This document shows positions 8,349-17,599 of a stretch of 64,000 bases of DNA, piece by piece. The stretch is taken from contig NZ_QPKI01000018.1 of NCBI RefSeq assembly GCF_003339685.1, positions 1-64,000 of the forward strand, written 5' to 3'. The notes under the pieces are model-generated. The model was not told the origin of the DNA. It was given only the letters and a program-made list of their open reading frames with translations, and did not search any database. The stretch is from Halomonas sp. DQ26W. GTDB lineage: Bacteria; Pseudomonadota; Gammaproteobacteria; Pseudomonadales; Halomonadaceae. Position numbers and translations under genes: made by a program. How positions within the stretch are numbered: the first letter of the stretch is position 1; each line of letters starts with the position of its first letter.

Positions 8349-10001
8349 TCATCCGCCGAGTCGTTGTTGCGATAACGGCCGATCCAGCGCCTGGAGCAGC
8401 GCATCGTCGCGCTCGTAGATATCGGGTCGAAAGGCCAGTTGGCCATCTTCGGCCGGGTGCACGGTCCAGTAGTGCAGGATCACCGGCATGCGCTCCGCAA
8501 GCCGCACGTTGCGGGTTTCCCCACGGTCGATCTGCGCCCGCACATCGTGGCCGCTGTCGGTGTCGTCGAACAGCAGTTGAGCGAACTCGCCGATATTTTC
8601 CACCCGAATGCAGCCAGAACTGGCGGCTCGCTGCTCCCGAGCGAAGAGACCCTGGGACGGGGTATCGTGCAGGTAGACCATATGGTCATTGGGAAAACGG
8701 ACCACCAGCTCCCCCAGCGCATTATGCGGCCCGGGACTCTGGCGCAGCACGACATTGCCCGGCCGCGACCAGTCGATCTCCCAGGGATCCAGCGGCGCGC
8801 CCGAAGGACTGAGCACCTGGATCCGCTCACGCCACAGGTAGCCCAGGTCCCGGCGCACCGCGGGCAGCACGTCTTCACGCAGGATCGTCGGGGGAATCGT
8901 CCATGTCGGATTGACGGTCATATGAGTGATCTCGGAGCGTAGCGTCGGTGTGCGTCGATAGGGGCGCCCCACCACGATCCGCGAACGCCAGATTTCCCCA
9001 TTGGGGCGAAAATAACTGAGCCGATAGCCGGCAATGTCTACCAGCACGAACGATTCCGGCAGTCCATGCAGCAACCAGCGGGCACGCTCCATGTTCAAGC
9101 GAATTTGATCGATACGATCAGCCACCGGCACGTTCAAGGCGGCCAGAGTCTGGGGGCCGACGATGCCGTCCCCCTCCAGCAGATGGCGGCGCTGGTAGCG
9201 ACGCACTGCCGCCTCGAGTTTCGCATCGTAGTACCGCGGATCCCGCCCTTCGAGTACGGCCCCGGGGAAGGCCTCAATGGCGGCAGCCATGAGTTCAACT
9301 TCGCCCATGATGGCCAGACGCTCCCGCAACAGCGCAACATCGTCATCGATGTCCCCCGGCCGCAGCGCCTGCTGACGCATGGAAAGGCTCTCCCATCCGC
9401 CCAATCGTTCGAGGGTTCGATACCGGGCCAGACCTGAGCGAAGTCGCTCATAGGTCGCATAGGCAGGACGCGCCTCGGCAAAGGCCTGCTCGAAGCGCTG
9501 GGCATCGACCACCCGGGACAGGTCAACCGGGTCCAGCTCGACGGCTTCTATCGGGATCTCCCAATCGGGGTCGATGGCGCGTGGATCCACCTTGCCGCGC
9601 TGAAGGTGGGCGAGTGCCGTCAGCAGCAACCGGCTGACATGCAGGTCGAATCGCGCCTCTCTCTCGCTATCCCCCTCGCTATCCCCCTCGGCATAGACCT
9701 GGCGATGTGTAGTCATCAGGCTATCGGCCTGGTAATCCTGAGGCATGAGCCCATCGCTATCCAGGGTGTGCAGCGCCGCGGCGAAGGCCGCCACCGTCTC
9801 GCCATCATGCCAGGCCGGGCGATGGCCGCGAGCGTCGTAGAAGGCCTGCAGGAAAACCCCTTCTTCCTCGGCCAGGCGTGCAATGGCTTGCGATACCGAA
9901 TCGGCATCGTCCTGGCCGGTCGACGGATCCTCCGCTTGGGCGATCCCCGACACTCCCGACAATATGGCCAATACAAATCCAATTGCGACAAATACCCGCA
10001 T
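8349..10001 (-). CDS. L,D-transpeptidase, YcbB/LdtD family
   Basis: 550 residues. A signal peptide (residues 1-23, ending AQA) leads to the periplasm. An N-terminal scaffold region is followed by a peptidoglycan-binding domain around residues 255-290 (AAVRRYQRRHLLEGDGIVG). The C-terminal YkuD domain has HDTPSQGLF and the nucleophile motif SSGCIRV (Cys about residue 463). It forms 3-3 crosslinks between mDAP residues or attaches substrates to peptidoglycan. Size and domain order match E. coli LdtD. It is transcribed divergently from another predicted L,D-transpeptidase-type gene. Confidence 0.93.
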   Translation of the reverse strand: MRVFVAIGFVLAILSGVSGIAQAEDPSTGQDDADSVSQAIARLAEEEGVFLQAFYDARGHRPAWHDGETVAAFAAALHTLDSDGLMPQDYQADSLMTTHRQVYAEGDSEGDSEREARFDLHVSRLLLTALAHLQRGKVDPRAIDPDWEIPIEAVELDPVDLSRVVDAQRFEQAFAEARPAYATYERLRSGLARYRTLERLGGWESLSMRQQALRPGDIDDDVALLRERLAIMGEVELMAAAIEAFPGAVLEGRDPRYYDAKLEAAVRRYQRRHLLEGDGIVGPQTLAALNVPVADRIDQIRLNMERARWLLHGLPESFVLVDIAGYRLSYFRPNGEIWRSRIVVGRPYRRTPTLRSEITHMTVNPTWTIPPTILREDVLPAVRRDLGYLWRERIQVLSPSGAPLDPWEIDWSRPGNVVLRQSPGPHNALGELVVRFPNDHMVYLHDTPSQGLFAREQRAASSGCIRVENIGEFAQLLFDDTDSGHDVRAQIDRGETRNVRLAERMPVILHYWTVHPAEDGQLAFRPDIYERDDALLQALDRPLSQQRLGG

Positions 10002-10163
10002 GATGCACCCCTGATCCGTTGATAAGCTGCCTGGCCTTCCTGGCCCATCTCTTCATAATAGTTTTATCCGGGGCCCATGGATGCTGGCTCCGCAACGATT
10101 GCCTGGGTCACGTCGCCGACGGTATTGAGCGGCACGACCTGATGAGCTGCATACAGGCTAGCC

Positions 10164-10892
10164 ATGAACCGACACTTCACGCTATCACGACTCTCCTGCA
10201 CCGCGCTTGCCACGCTGCTTCTCGCCGCTCCAGCGGCCCAGGCCAGCGGTTTCCTCGCCCAGGCCCTGCTCTCCGAGCCGCAGCATGACGCCTCGCTTGG
10301 ATACACTCTGACTCGGTTGGCGCCAGATGCCGATCCCCATGTGCTCCAGCTTGCCGCCAATGCCCTGGCCTGCGCCGAACCGAATGCCGAACGCCTGGCG
10401 GTGATCGATTTTTCCCGCCCCTCGACCGAGCTACGCCTGTGGGTCTTCGACCTTGCCGAAACTGAGCTGATATTCGAGGAACTGGTCTCTCACGGCCAAG
10501 GCTCCGGCGACGCCGAGGCAACATTTTTTTCCAATACACCGGAAAGCCACCAGTCGAGCCTGGGCCTGTTTCGCACCATGAACAGCTACTACGGCCGAAA
10601 CGGCTATTCGCTGCGCCTGGAAGGCCTCGAGGAAGGCGTCAATGACCTGGCCTACCAGCGCGCCATCGTCATCCACGGTGCCGACTACGTCAGCGAGGCC
10701 TTCATCGAGAAGACCGGACGGCTCGGGCGCAGCCAGGGCTGCCCCGCCGTACGCCAGGAAGTCACCTACCCGCTGATCGACAGCATCAAGGAAGACCAGT
10801 ACCTCTTCGCTTACTACCCCGACTCGGAGTGGCTGGAAAACTCTGCCTTCCTGGCCTGCCAGAGGGACAATCAGCAGTTGGCCATGAATTGA
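10164..10892 (+). CDS. Murein L,D-transpeptidase catalytic domain family protein
   Basis: 242 residues with a Sec signal peptide ending PAAQAS. The core matches the YkuD-related family of secreted proteins: FSRPSTELRLWVFDL, SHGQGSGD, TPESHQSSLGLFRT, IVIHGADYVS and GRSQGCPAVR, where the last holds the likely catalytic Cys and the earlier His is its partner. No peptidoglycan-binding domain is present. The divergent neighbour is a bona fide L,D-transpeptidase, which supports a cell-wall role; the exact reaction is unproven for this branch. Confidence 0.85.
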   Translation: MNRHFTLSRLSCTALATLLLAAPAAQASGFLAQALLSEPQHDASLGYTLTRLAPDADPHVLQLAANALACAEPNAERLAVIDFSRPSTELRLWVFDLAETELIFEELVSHGQGSGDAEATFFSNTPESHQSSLGLFRTMNSYYGRNGYSLRLEGLEEGVNDLAYQRAIVIHGADYVSEAFIEKTGRLGRSQGCPAVRQEVTYPLIDSIKEDQYLFAYYPDSEWLENSAFLACQRDNQQLAMN

Positions 10893-11083
10893 CCATGAGC
10901 TGAGCGCCGTGCCACCTCCTCACAACCGTAACCTGGCACCGGCAGCACCATCACAGGGCATGACCCTTTCGCACTGCACCCTTGCCGTACTCCGACAGCC
11001 GCACCCGCCGCTGCCGGAGCGCGGCAATTCTCTTTTAAGCATATGAAATATAATATTTAAACGAACAGTGGCAAGCCGCTTGC

Positions 11084-11097
11084 TTGATTCAAATCAA
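11084..11097. promoter_or_regulatory. FNR/Anr box upstream of narK
   Basis: TTGATTCAAATCAA is a perfect match to the FNR/Anr consensus TTGAT-N4-ATCAA. It lies 114 bases before the narK start. The surrounding gap 10893-11210 holds no gene that I can support; an AT-rich stretch (11041-11060) precedes the box. The site implies anaerobic activation of the now broken narK. Confidence 0.8.
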
Positions 11098-11210
11098 CGA
11101 GTGGTAGGCGTGAACCAGGCTCTCCGGAGTACGAGTACGTCGAACCTGACCTTCAACGATGAAGGACACGTTCTCCGTAATCGCTACCCATCAAGCGCGA
11201 GGCCTGACTC

Positions 11211-12385
11211 ATGGAAATCCTCAACAAAGCCAACAGGATTCGCCTGTTGAACTTCAGTACCCCGCAGATGCGGGCCTTCCACTTCTCGTGGTTCGCCTTC
11301 CATATCTGTTTCTTCGGCTGGTTCGGTATCGCCCCGCTGATGGCGGTAGTCCGTGAAGACCTCTCCCTCACCCAGACCCAGATCGGCAACACCATCATCG
11401 CGTCGGTGGCCATCACCGTGGTCGTGCGCCTGCTCATCGGCGTGCTCTGCGACCACATCGGACCACGCAAGGCTTACTCAGGCCTATTGATCCTGGGCTC
11501 GATTCCGGTGATGGGTATCGGCTTCGCCAACAGTTTCGAGACCTTCCTGCTGGCACGCCTGGCGATCAGTGCCATCGGCGCCTCCTTCGTCATTACCCAG
11601 TACCACACCACCATGATGTTCGCCCCCAACGTGGTCGGCACCGCCAACGCCACCAGCGCCGGCTGGGGCAACCTGGGTGGCGGTACCACCCAGATCCTGA
11701 TGCCGCTGATCTTCTCAGGCCTGCTGATGCTGGGTGTCAGCGAGACACTTGGCTGGCGCCTGGCCATGGTAGTACCCGGCGTGGTGCTGTTCATCACCGG
11801 CATCTGCTATTACCGCTTTACCCAGGACGCGCCCAACGGCAACTTCGAAGACCTGCGCGCCCGGGGCGAGCTTCCCCAGGCCAACGGTGACAGCGGTGCC
11901 GGCCAGACCTTTCTGGCGGCCGCCAAGGACATCCGCGTCTGGGCACTGTTCGTGGTCTATGCCATCTGCTTCGGCGTGGAACTGACCGTCAACAACATTG
12001 CCGCTATCTATTTCTTCGATCACTTCGACCTGACGCTGGCCACCGCCGGGATGATCGCCGGGCTATTCGGGTTGATGAACGTCTTCGCCCGCACCATGGG
12101 CGGCATCTTTCCGACCTCTTCGCACGCAACGGTGGGCTCAAGGGCCGGGTGCGCTGGCTGTTCATCGCGCTGGTGTGTAAGGGCATCGCCCTGGTCGCCT
12201 TCTCGCAGATGCATGTACTCTCCTACGCCATCGGTATCATGCTGGTGTTCAGCCTGTTCGTGCAGATGGCCGAGGGCGCAACCTATGGCGTAGTGCCCTT
12301 CATCAACAAGAAGGCCCTGGGAGCCGTAGCAGGCATCGTCGGCGCTGGCGGCAACGTCGGCTCAGAGGCACCCCCTTCTGCATGA
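11211..12385 (+). pseudogene. narK: Broken narK, nitrate/nitrite MFS antiporter
   Basis: The first 300 residues are an NNP-family nitrate transporter: the FHFSWFAFHICFFGWFGIAP first helix, the first nitrate signature around residue 140 (SAGWGNLGGGTTQILMPL) and GVELTVNNIAAIYFFDHF. At about 12108-12111 one T is missing: after MGGIF the expected SDLFARNGGLKGR continues only in another frame. That second frame (NGGLKGRVRWLFIALVCKG... GAVAGIVGAGGNVG) stops at 12385, before the last helices that family members have. So there are two lesions, a one-base deletion and a 3' truncation. No nitrate reductase genes lie next to it. Confidence 0.88.
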
Positions 12386-12493
12386 ATCCTGCCAGAAAGC
12401 GGCATGTCGCCACTTCCTCGGCTATCCTTGGCCCATATGGATATAGCGCCGTGATACCCCACGCTCCCTGCGCCGTCTCAAGGAGTATTGCCA

Positions 12494-13600
12494 GTGGCAG
12501 ATGCAACCAAGGTAACCGCCTTCTACGATGAGCGAGTCCTGGCACATAAGCCGGACTCCGATGCCCCTTTCCTCCCGGGGCGCATGGACCGACGTGTGCG
12601 CGAACTTCTTTCGGCTCTGAAGGTTCCCTGGGTCTATCCAGAGCACGCCGGGCGACTGACCGCCATTCGACAACTGCTCGAACTCGAACCGGTCCCCGGA
12701 CTGCAATTCGAAAGCGGCAAAGCCGCCACCCGCGAGCAGTTGGGGCGAGTTCACACCAGCTCCTATCTGGACCATGTTTTCGAACTGCGCGGCCACAATG
12801 CCTGGCTCGATGTCGACACCACCGCCGTCTCTCCCGGTAGCGTCGAGGCGGCAGAAGTGGCCGCCGGCACGACCATCGCCGCGGTGGAGGCCGTCATACA
12901 GGGGCGAACCCTGAGCGCCTTTGCCCTGGTTCGGCCACCCGGACATCACGCCGAGCCTGTCCGTGCCCGTGGTTTCTGCCTGTTCAACAACGTGGCAGTC
13001 GCAGCGGCCCATGCCAGGGCGGAGCTTGGCTGCGAACGTGTTTTGATCGTCGACTGGGATGCCCATCACGCCAACGGCACCCAGGATATCTTCTGGGCCG
13101 ACCCCGACGTGATGCTCTTCGATATCCACCGTGCCTCCCCCTTCTATCCCGGCACCGGCAACCTCGAGGATGTCGGCGTGGGCCTCGGTGAAGGCACCAC
13201 CGTCAATGTGCCCATGCCGGCAGGCGCCGGCGACCTAGCCTACCTCAAGGCCTTCGAGGACATCCTGGTCCCCGCCGCAGATTCCTTCCAGCCGGACCTG
13301 ATCCTGGTTTCAGTCGGTTTTGATCCTCATCCTTTCGACCTGGCGCTCAATGTCTCCTACGAGGGCTTCGCATCCATGACGCGCACCCTGCAGGAACTGG
13401 CCCAAAAGCACTGTGACAGCAGACTGGTCTTCGTGCTGGAAGGGGGGTATCACCTACTCTCTCTGGCCCGCGGCGTGAGAACGGTGCTGGAGGTGCTGGC
13501 CGGCGGCGAGGTCCCCGAGCCCGGCCTCATCGGCCTGACCGAGGTGGAAGCAGCTGCTGCCTTCCACCGACCGGCCTTCTCTGCGAAGGAACAGGGTTGA
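12494..13600 (+). CDS. Histone deacetylase family protein (class II-like / acetylpolyamine amidohydrolase)
   Basis: 368 residues. Zinc-amidohydrolase motifs are in order: RPPGHHAEP (catalytic His pair), GFCLFNNVAVAA, DWDAHHANGTQ (metal Asp and His), SVGFDPHPFD (second metal Asp) and LEGGYH. Bacterial members remove acetyl groups from polyamines or other small amides. AGGAG lies eight bases upstream of the GTG at 12494 and only two upstream of the TTG at 12488, so I prefer GTG. The gene follows the truncated narK end directly. Confidence 0.9.
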   Translation: MADATKVTAFYDERVLAHKPDSDAPFLPGRMDRRVRELLSALKVPWVYPEHAGRLTAIRQLLELEPVPGLQFESGKAATREQLGRVHTSSYLDHVFELRGHNAWLDVDTTAVSPGSVEAAEVAAGTTIAAVEAVIQGRTLSAFALVRPPGHHAEPVRARGFCLFNNVAVAAAHARAELGCERVLIVDWDAHHANGTQDIFWADPDVMLFDIHRASPFYPGTGNLEDVGVGLGEGTTVNVPMPAGAGDLAYLKAFEDILVPAADSFQPDLILVSVGFDPHPFDLALNVSYEGFASMTRTLQELAQKHCDSRLVFVLEGGYHLLSLARGVRTVLEVLAGGEVPEPGLIGLTEVEAAAAFHRPAFSAKEQG

Positions 13601-13663
13601 AGCGGGGCACAGGCTCAATCATTGCCTGACCGTTACACTGTCGAAAACCGGGAGGAAACGAGG

Positions 13664-14083
13664 ATGGAAGGGATGACCGCGCGCGGAAGCTGCCTTTGCG
13701 GTGCCGTGCAACTCGGCGTAGTAGCCCGCAAGCAGAACCTGGGAGCCTGCCATTGCAGCATGTGCCGGATCTGGAGTGGCGGCCCGATGCTTGCCCTGGA
13801 GTCGGTCAGTGAAGTCGAGATCGAAGGCGAGGAGAACGTCACAGTCTACGCCTCGTCGGAGTGGGCCGAACGGGGCTTCTGCCAGCGCTGCGGTACCCAT
13901 CTCTTCTATCGCCTGAAGACCGGCGACCACTATGCGATCCCAGTGGGCCTGGTCGACGGCGGCGAGGCCTGGAGCTTCGATACCCAGATATTCATCGACC
14001 AGAAGCCGAACTACTATACCTTCGCCAACGAGACCCAAGACATGACCGGGCAGGAAGTGTTCGACGCCTATCAGGGAGGTTAA
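13664..14083 (+). CDS. GFA family protein (Mss4-like, DUF636)
   Basis: 139 residues. Zinc-binding cysteines are in the family pattern: GSCLCGAVQ, CHCSMCRIWSG and FCQRCGTHLFYR. Homologues are annotated as glutathione-dependent formaldehyde-activating-like proteins, but enzymatic activity is mostly untested. The ATG at 13664 has GGAGG eight bases upstream. Confidence 0.88.
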   Translation: MEGMTARGSCLCGAVQLGVVARKQNLGACHCSMCRIWSGGPMLALESVSEVEIEGEENVTVYASSEWAERGFCQRCGTHLFYRLKTGDHYAIPVGLVDGGEAWSFDTQIFIDQKPNYYTFANETQDMTGQEVFDAYQGG

Positions 14084-14135
14084 ACACAATACCGTCTGTC
14101 CACTGCAGCCCGACTCTCAACTCAGGAATCATTGC

Positions 14136-14618
14136 ATGACACTCTCTATCGGCGACACCATCCCAGACGTCACCCTCAAGACCAACGGGCCCAATGGCCC
14201 GGAAGATATCTCCACCGGCGAACTGTTCGCCAACAAGCGAGTCGTGCTCTTCGCCGTGCCCGGCGCCTTCACTCCCGGCTGTTCCAACACACACATGCCA
14301 GGCTTTGTGGTCAAAGCCGACAAGGTGCTGGCGCGAGGCGTCGATACACTGGCCTGCCTCTCGGTCAACGACGCCTTCGTCATGGGTGCCTGGCAGAAGG
14401 ATCAGAACGCCCAGGCGATTCTGATGCTGGCCGATGGCAATGCAGACTTCACCCGAGCAATAGGCCTGGAGAACGACCGTAGCGCCGCTGGCATGGGCGT
14501 GCGCAGCCTGCGCTACGCACTGATTGCCGATGATGGGGTAGTGCAATACATTGGGGTCGATACCGAGCGAGGCGTGGTCGACGAGAGCAGCGTCGACGCG
14601 GTGCTGGCGAAACTCTAG
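14136..14618 (+). CDS. Peroxiredoxin, Prx5 type
   Basis: 160 residues, thioredoxin fold. The peroxidatic Cys is in PGAFTPGCSNTHMPGF, and the Prx5 feature LACLSVNDAFVMGAWQK follows. It reduces peroxides using thiols, probably glutathione/glutaredoxin. It stands alone. The 256 bases after it (14619-14874) contain only a short minus-strand open frame that overlaps this gene and shows no family, so I call nothing there. Confidence 0.93.
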   Translation: MTLSIGDTIPDVTLKTNGPNGPEDISTGELFANKRVVLFAVPGAFTPGCSNTHMPGFVVKADKVLARGVDTLACLSVNDAFVMGAWQKDQNAQAILMLADGNADFTRAIGLENDRSAAGMGVRSLRYALIADDGVVQYIGVDTERGVVDESSVDAVLAKL

Positions 14619-14874
14619 CTTGCCGCACTATGGCGTGGCAAGCCAGCCGCCACGCCAGCAAGCCTGGGAACTGCTCTTCAGCAATATGCGCCGCTGCTGC
14701 TTGGGCTTCATGCAGGCACTGCTTGAGTCTCAGCTGGGAGACTTGATAGATGACTTTGAACAGCATTTCGTCGTACTGATCTGAGCGGCGCTGCGTCATT
14801 GGCTGTCCATCCATGCTATTGCCAGTCAACAGGTCGCCAGTACCCGTATATATCAATCGATACCCGCTTGCGTC

Positions 14875-15462
14875 CTACTCTGCCTCGGCACCAAGCCCAT
14901 GCATCTTGCGGAACCACTTCGCGCGACCTCGTTCGCTCATCGACTCGACCCTGCCGATCAGGGTCTCGTGAATAGGAGAGAAGCCGACGAAGCCGAGCAC
15001 ATTACGTTCCAACGACTTGACGCTGTGCGCACGATAGAGATGCCGATAGATCAGTGCAGGCATGCCCATGGTGACGACCAGCCGCGCGGTGCGGCCGGTC
15101 AAGCCCTTCTTGCCCATCGGATTACCGTCCTCATACTCGAAGGCGAAACCGGGGCGCATCACCTGTTCGAGGAAGGCTTTTACCAGGGCCGGCATGTCGC
15201 CAAGCCAAAGGGGAAAGATCAGCACCAGATGCCGGCACCAGGCGATGGCATTCTGTGCCTCCTGCAAGGCAGCCGGCAGCGGGTCCTCCTTCCATGCCTT
15301 CTGGCTGCGCAGCAAGGGGAACTCGAGTGTGGCGATATCGACCACCCGTACCTCATGTCCATGTGATTCGGCACCTGCCCGGTAGTGGTCGGCCAGCGAG
15401 TGGCACAGGTGAGCTTTGCCGGCGTCGGGATGCCCCTGGAGGATCAAGATACGCGTTGTCAT
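14875..15462 (-). CDS. NAD(P)H-dependent quinone oxidoreductase, flavodoxin-like fold
   Basis: 195 residues. Flavodoxin-like FMN/FAD binding is indicated by ILILQGHPDA at the start, then LVLIFPLWLGDMPALVKAFLEQV, and GFAFEY in the position seen in MdaB/KefF-type reductases. It should carry out two-electron reduction of quinones, protecting against redox cycling. Monocistronic. Confidence 0.85.
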   Translation of the reverse strand: MTTRILILQGHPDAGKAHLCHSLADHYRAGAESHGHEVRVVDIATLEFPLLRSQKAWKEDPLPAALQEAQNAIAWCRHLVLIFPLWLGDMPALVKAFLEQVMRPGFAFEYEDGNPMGKKGLTGRTARLVVTMGMPALIYRHLYRAHSVKSLERNVLGFVGFSPIHETLIGRVESMSERGRAKWFRKMHGLGAEAE

Positions 15463-15600
15463 GGCAGCGAGTGCCCCCCGGAGATTTGCAAGGTCATGCC
15501 GTTTTCACACTAATCACAAACCTGCCCATCAGATGTCACCGTCATCAATCATAGGGCTTTACCGGGGGCGCCGCCGCATCAGAGCCATCAACAAAATCGA

Positions 15601-16650
15601 TCATTTCCCTAGCACGTCAACCTTGCTGCCCAGCACATCCTCGATATAGAGCATCTGGACGGCAACGACCGCCACCACGGCGATTGGCGTTGCCAGGATC
15701 ACACCGGCCAGGCCGGCAACTGCCGCACCGGCAAGCTGTACGATGACGGTGTAGGCAGGCGGCAAGCGCACGACCCCCTTGGCAGCAATCGGCATCACCA
15801 CGTTCGACTCCAGCGTTTCCACGACGAAATAGAGCAAGATGGCATAGAGCGCCAGCTCAGGCGACGCCAGGAAAGCAATCAGCACGGTGGGGATCATGCC
15901 TAGTATCGGCCCCAGATAGGGAATAAAGGTCAGCAGGCCGGCAATCAGCCCCAGGGCTCCGGCCATGGGAACTCCCATGAAATACAGGCCAATACTGATA
16001 AAGATGCCGACGAACAACATCGAGATCAGCCGGCTCAATAACCAGAGGCGCAAGGCTCTCCCTTGAGTGACAATGACATTCGACCAGCGTTCGCGAAGGG
16101 CGGGTGGAAACAACAGCAAAGCGTTGCTCAGGTACATGGACGGGCTCAGAACCAGATAGATGCCGATCAGCAGAATGAGGAAGAAGCTGGCAATGGCGCC
16201 GAAGGTGGAAGTGAAGATTTTCGTGACCTGCTCCAGCAGCGGATTGATGAGTTGGCCTGGCTCCTCCACTTCATCCAGCGCCGCTTCGATACCAGGCAGG
16301 CCCAGCAACATGGCCGTGAGTTCCTCCAGCGCCTCAGGCAACTGTTGGATCAGCTGCGGGAACTGTGCCATCAAGGGGGGACCGATAAGGGAGCTCAGCC
16401 CCACAAGCAAGAGCACGATCGATAGAAAGGCGAGGGATAGCGTCCAGAACCGCGGGAGCGGCAGGTGGCGGGCAAAAAGCCGCGAAACCCCGTCGATGGA
16501 CACGGCGACGAGGATGCCGGCGAAAACCAGCAGCATTACGTCGATCAGTTGACCAGCAAAGTAAAGCAGTATCGCCACCAGGGCGAGCAGCCCCACCGCG
16601 ATAAGCACCTGCCGCGTAAATAGCGACAGGTTCCCGAAGCCATCATCCAT
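15601..16650 (-). CDS. AI-2E family transporter (PerM-like permease)
   Basis: 349 residues, about eight hydrophobic segments. Family landmarks include PLPRFWTLSLAFL, FLILLIGIYLVLSP, the LTFIPYLGPILGMIP loop, and VETLESNVVMPIAAKG near the end. The start at 16650 has TAAGGAGC upstream. Members export small molecules or ions; the AI-2 label is historical and the substrate here is unknown. Confidence 0.88.
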   Translation of the reverse strand: MDDGFGNLSLFTRQVLIAVGLLALVAILLYFAGQLIDVMLLVFAGILVAVSIDGVSRLFARHLPLPRFWTLSLAFLSIVLLLVGLSSLIGPPLMAQFPQLIQQLPEALEELTAMLLGLPGIEAALDEVEEPGQLINPLLEQVTKIFTSTFGAIASFFLILLIGIYLVLSPSMYLSNALLLFPPALRERWSNVIVTQGRALRLWLLSRLISMLFVGIFISIGLYFMGVPMAGALGLIAGLLTFIPYLGPILGMIPTVLIAFLASPELALYAILLYFVVETLESNVVMPIAAKGVVRLPPAYTVIVQLAGAAVAGLAGVILATPIAVVAVVAVQMLYIEDVLGSKVDVLGK

Positions 16651-16716
16651 GTCAGCTCCTTACTGTTTGTACCAGGCATCCCGCCTGAAGGGGCGAAAGT
16701 ATCGCGAAACAGCCGA

Positions 16717-16854
16717 TCAGGCCGCTTGGCGATGCTCCCGCCCCTTGCGAGAGTAGCTCCCCTTGCCCTTCCTGGGCTTCTGTTGCCGCATGCAAAACAT
16801 TGGCGTGCGCAACTGCGCCTTCAATGCGTTGTCACGAATCCTGAGTTTCTTCAT
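16717..16854 (-). CDS. arfA: Alternative ribosome-rescue factor ArfA
   Basis: 45 residues. It binds the empty mRNA channel of ribosomes stalled on non-stop messages and recruits RF2. The sequence MKKLRIRDNALKAQLRTPMF matches the family start (DNA-hydrophobic-A-L-L), and the positively charged tail KPRKGKGSYSRKGR matches the conserved KGKGSYxRKG block. GGAG stands six bases before the ATG at 16854. E. coli arfA is longer and is cut within the message by RNase III; here the stop comes just after the active core, so the gene may not need processing. No strong downstream hairpin is visible. Confidence 0.88.
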   Translation of the reverse strand: MKKLRIRDNALKAQLRTPMFCMRQQKPRKGKGSYSRKGREHRQAA

Positions 16855-16959
16855 CGTCCGCTCCGGTTGCGTGTGTCGCCGCATGAGTCGACCATCCATG
16901 ACTCAACTCTGAGACTAGCAGATCAGGGGGAGGTTGCATTCTGCGGCTTCGCCGCCACG

Positions 16960-17075
16960 GGGCTCGCCGCGACCATGCTCACCACGCTGGCTCGCGGCAA
17001 AGCTGGGCGCCTGCCAGCGCCGGTAGCGGCGCAAAGCGGCGCTCCAACAGCGGTATTTTATGTCAAGAAGATGCG
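16960..17075. repeat. Diverged copy of the interspersed repeat
   Basis: The stretch GGGCGCCTGCCAGCGCCGGT, then GGCGCAAAGCGGCGCTCCAACAGCG, followed by a TATTTTATGTCAAG-like tail, resembles the modules of the two large arrays. A similar block with the same GTATTTT-GTCAAG tail occurs at 19195-19280, so the pair brackets the GNAT gene and the 17.6-19 kb array. Confidence 0.55.
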
Positions 17076-17098
17076 CTGCCGCGCTGTGGCTGGTGCTT

Positions 17099-17554
17099 TT
17101 ACTCCTGCTTCCACTGATACATGATGAAGTCGCTCGGCCCTCCCGTATAACGGTCGTAGAATGCCCGACCCCGCTCATTGAAATGCTGGGTAATCCATCG
17201 AATCGTTGGCCATCCGCGGGTTTCAGCAATCTCTTTCAGGCCCTCGAACAATGCACCGGCCGCTCCGCTGCCACGCGCGCCGGGGGCGACAAACATGTCG
17301 TCGAGGAAGCCGACTTCGCAGCCGCCCAGGGGCCTGGGGCAGGCGCGCACATGGACGAACCCGACCGCTTTGCCGCTCTCATCCCGAACGAGCATTCCTT
17401 CGAGTACGTGCTGGGGGTCCAGCAGCCAACTCCAGACGGTTGCCGCAGTGGCGTCGTCCATTGGTAAGCCGTAGAACTCGGCATAGCCATCGAACAGCTT
17501 TCGCCATTCGGTGTTGTCGCTTTCTGTCACGATGCCTGTCTGGAAGGTGGTCAT
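17099..17554 (-). CDS. GNAT family N-acetyltransferase
   Basis: 151 residues. The acetyl-CoA site is recognisable as FLDDMFVAPGARGSGAAGAL, and the C-terminal part has ITQHFNERGRAFYDRY, as in the aminoglycoside/small-amine GNAT branch. The start at 17554 follows AGGAGTGGCA; a longer frame upstream lacks a ribosome site. Substrate unknown. Confidence 0.87.
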   Translation of the reverse strand: MTTFQTGIVTESDNTEWRKLFDGYAEFYGLPMDDATAATVWSWLLDPQHVLEGMLVRDESGKAVGFVHVRACPRPLGGCEVGFLDDMFVAPGARGSGAAGALFEGLKEIAETRGWPTIRWITQHFNERGRAFYDRYTGGPSDFIMYQWKQE

Positions 17555-17599
17555 TGCCACTCCTGTCTTGTTGTTCAGGTCTATTGCTCCCATGCGCCG

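Noticed and set aside
14449..14856. Minus-strand hypothetical gene after the peroxiredoxin
   Set aside because: It overlaps the peroxiredoxin gene extensively, has no ribosome site and shows no recognisable family.
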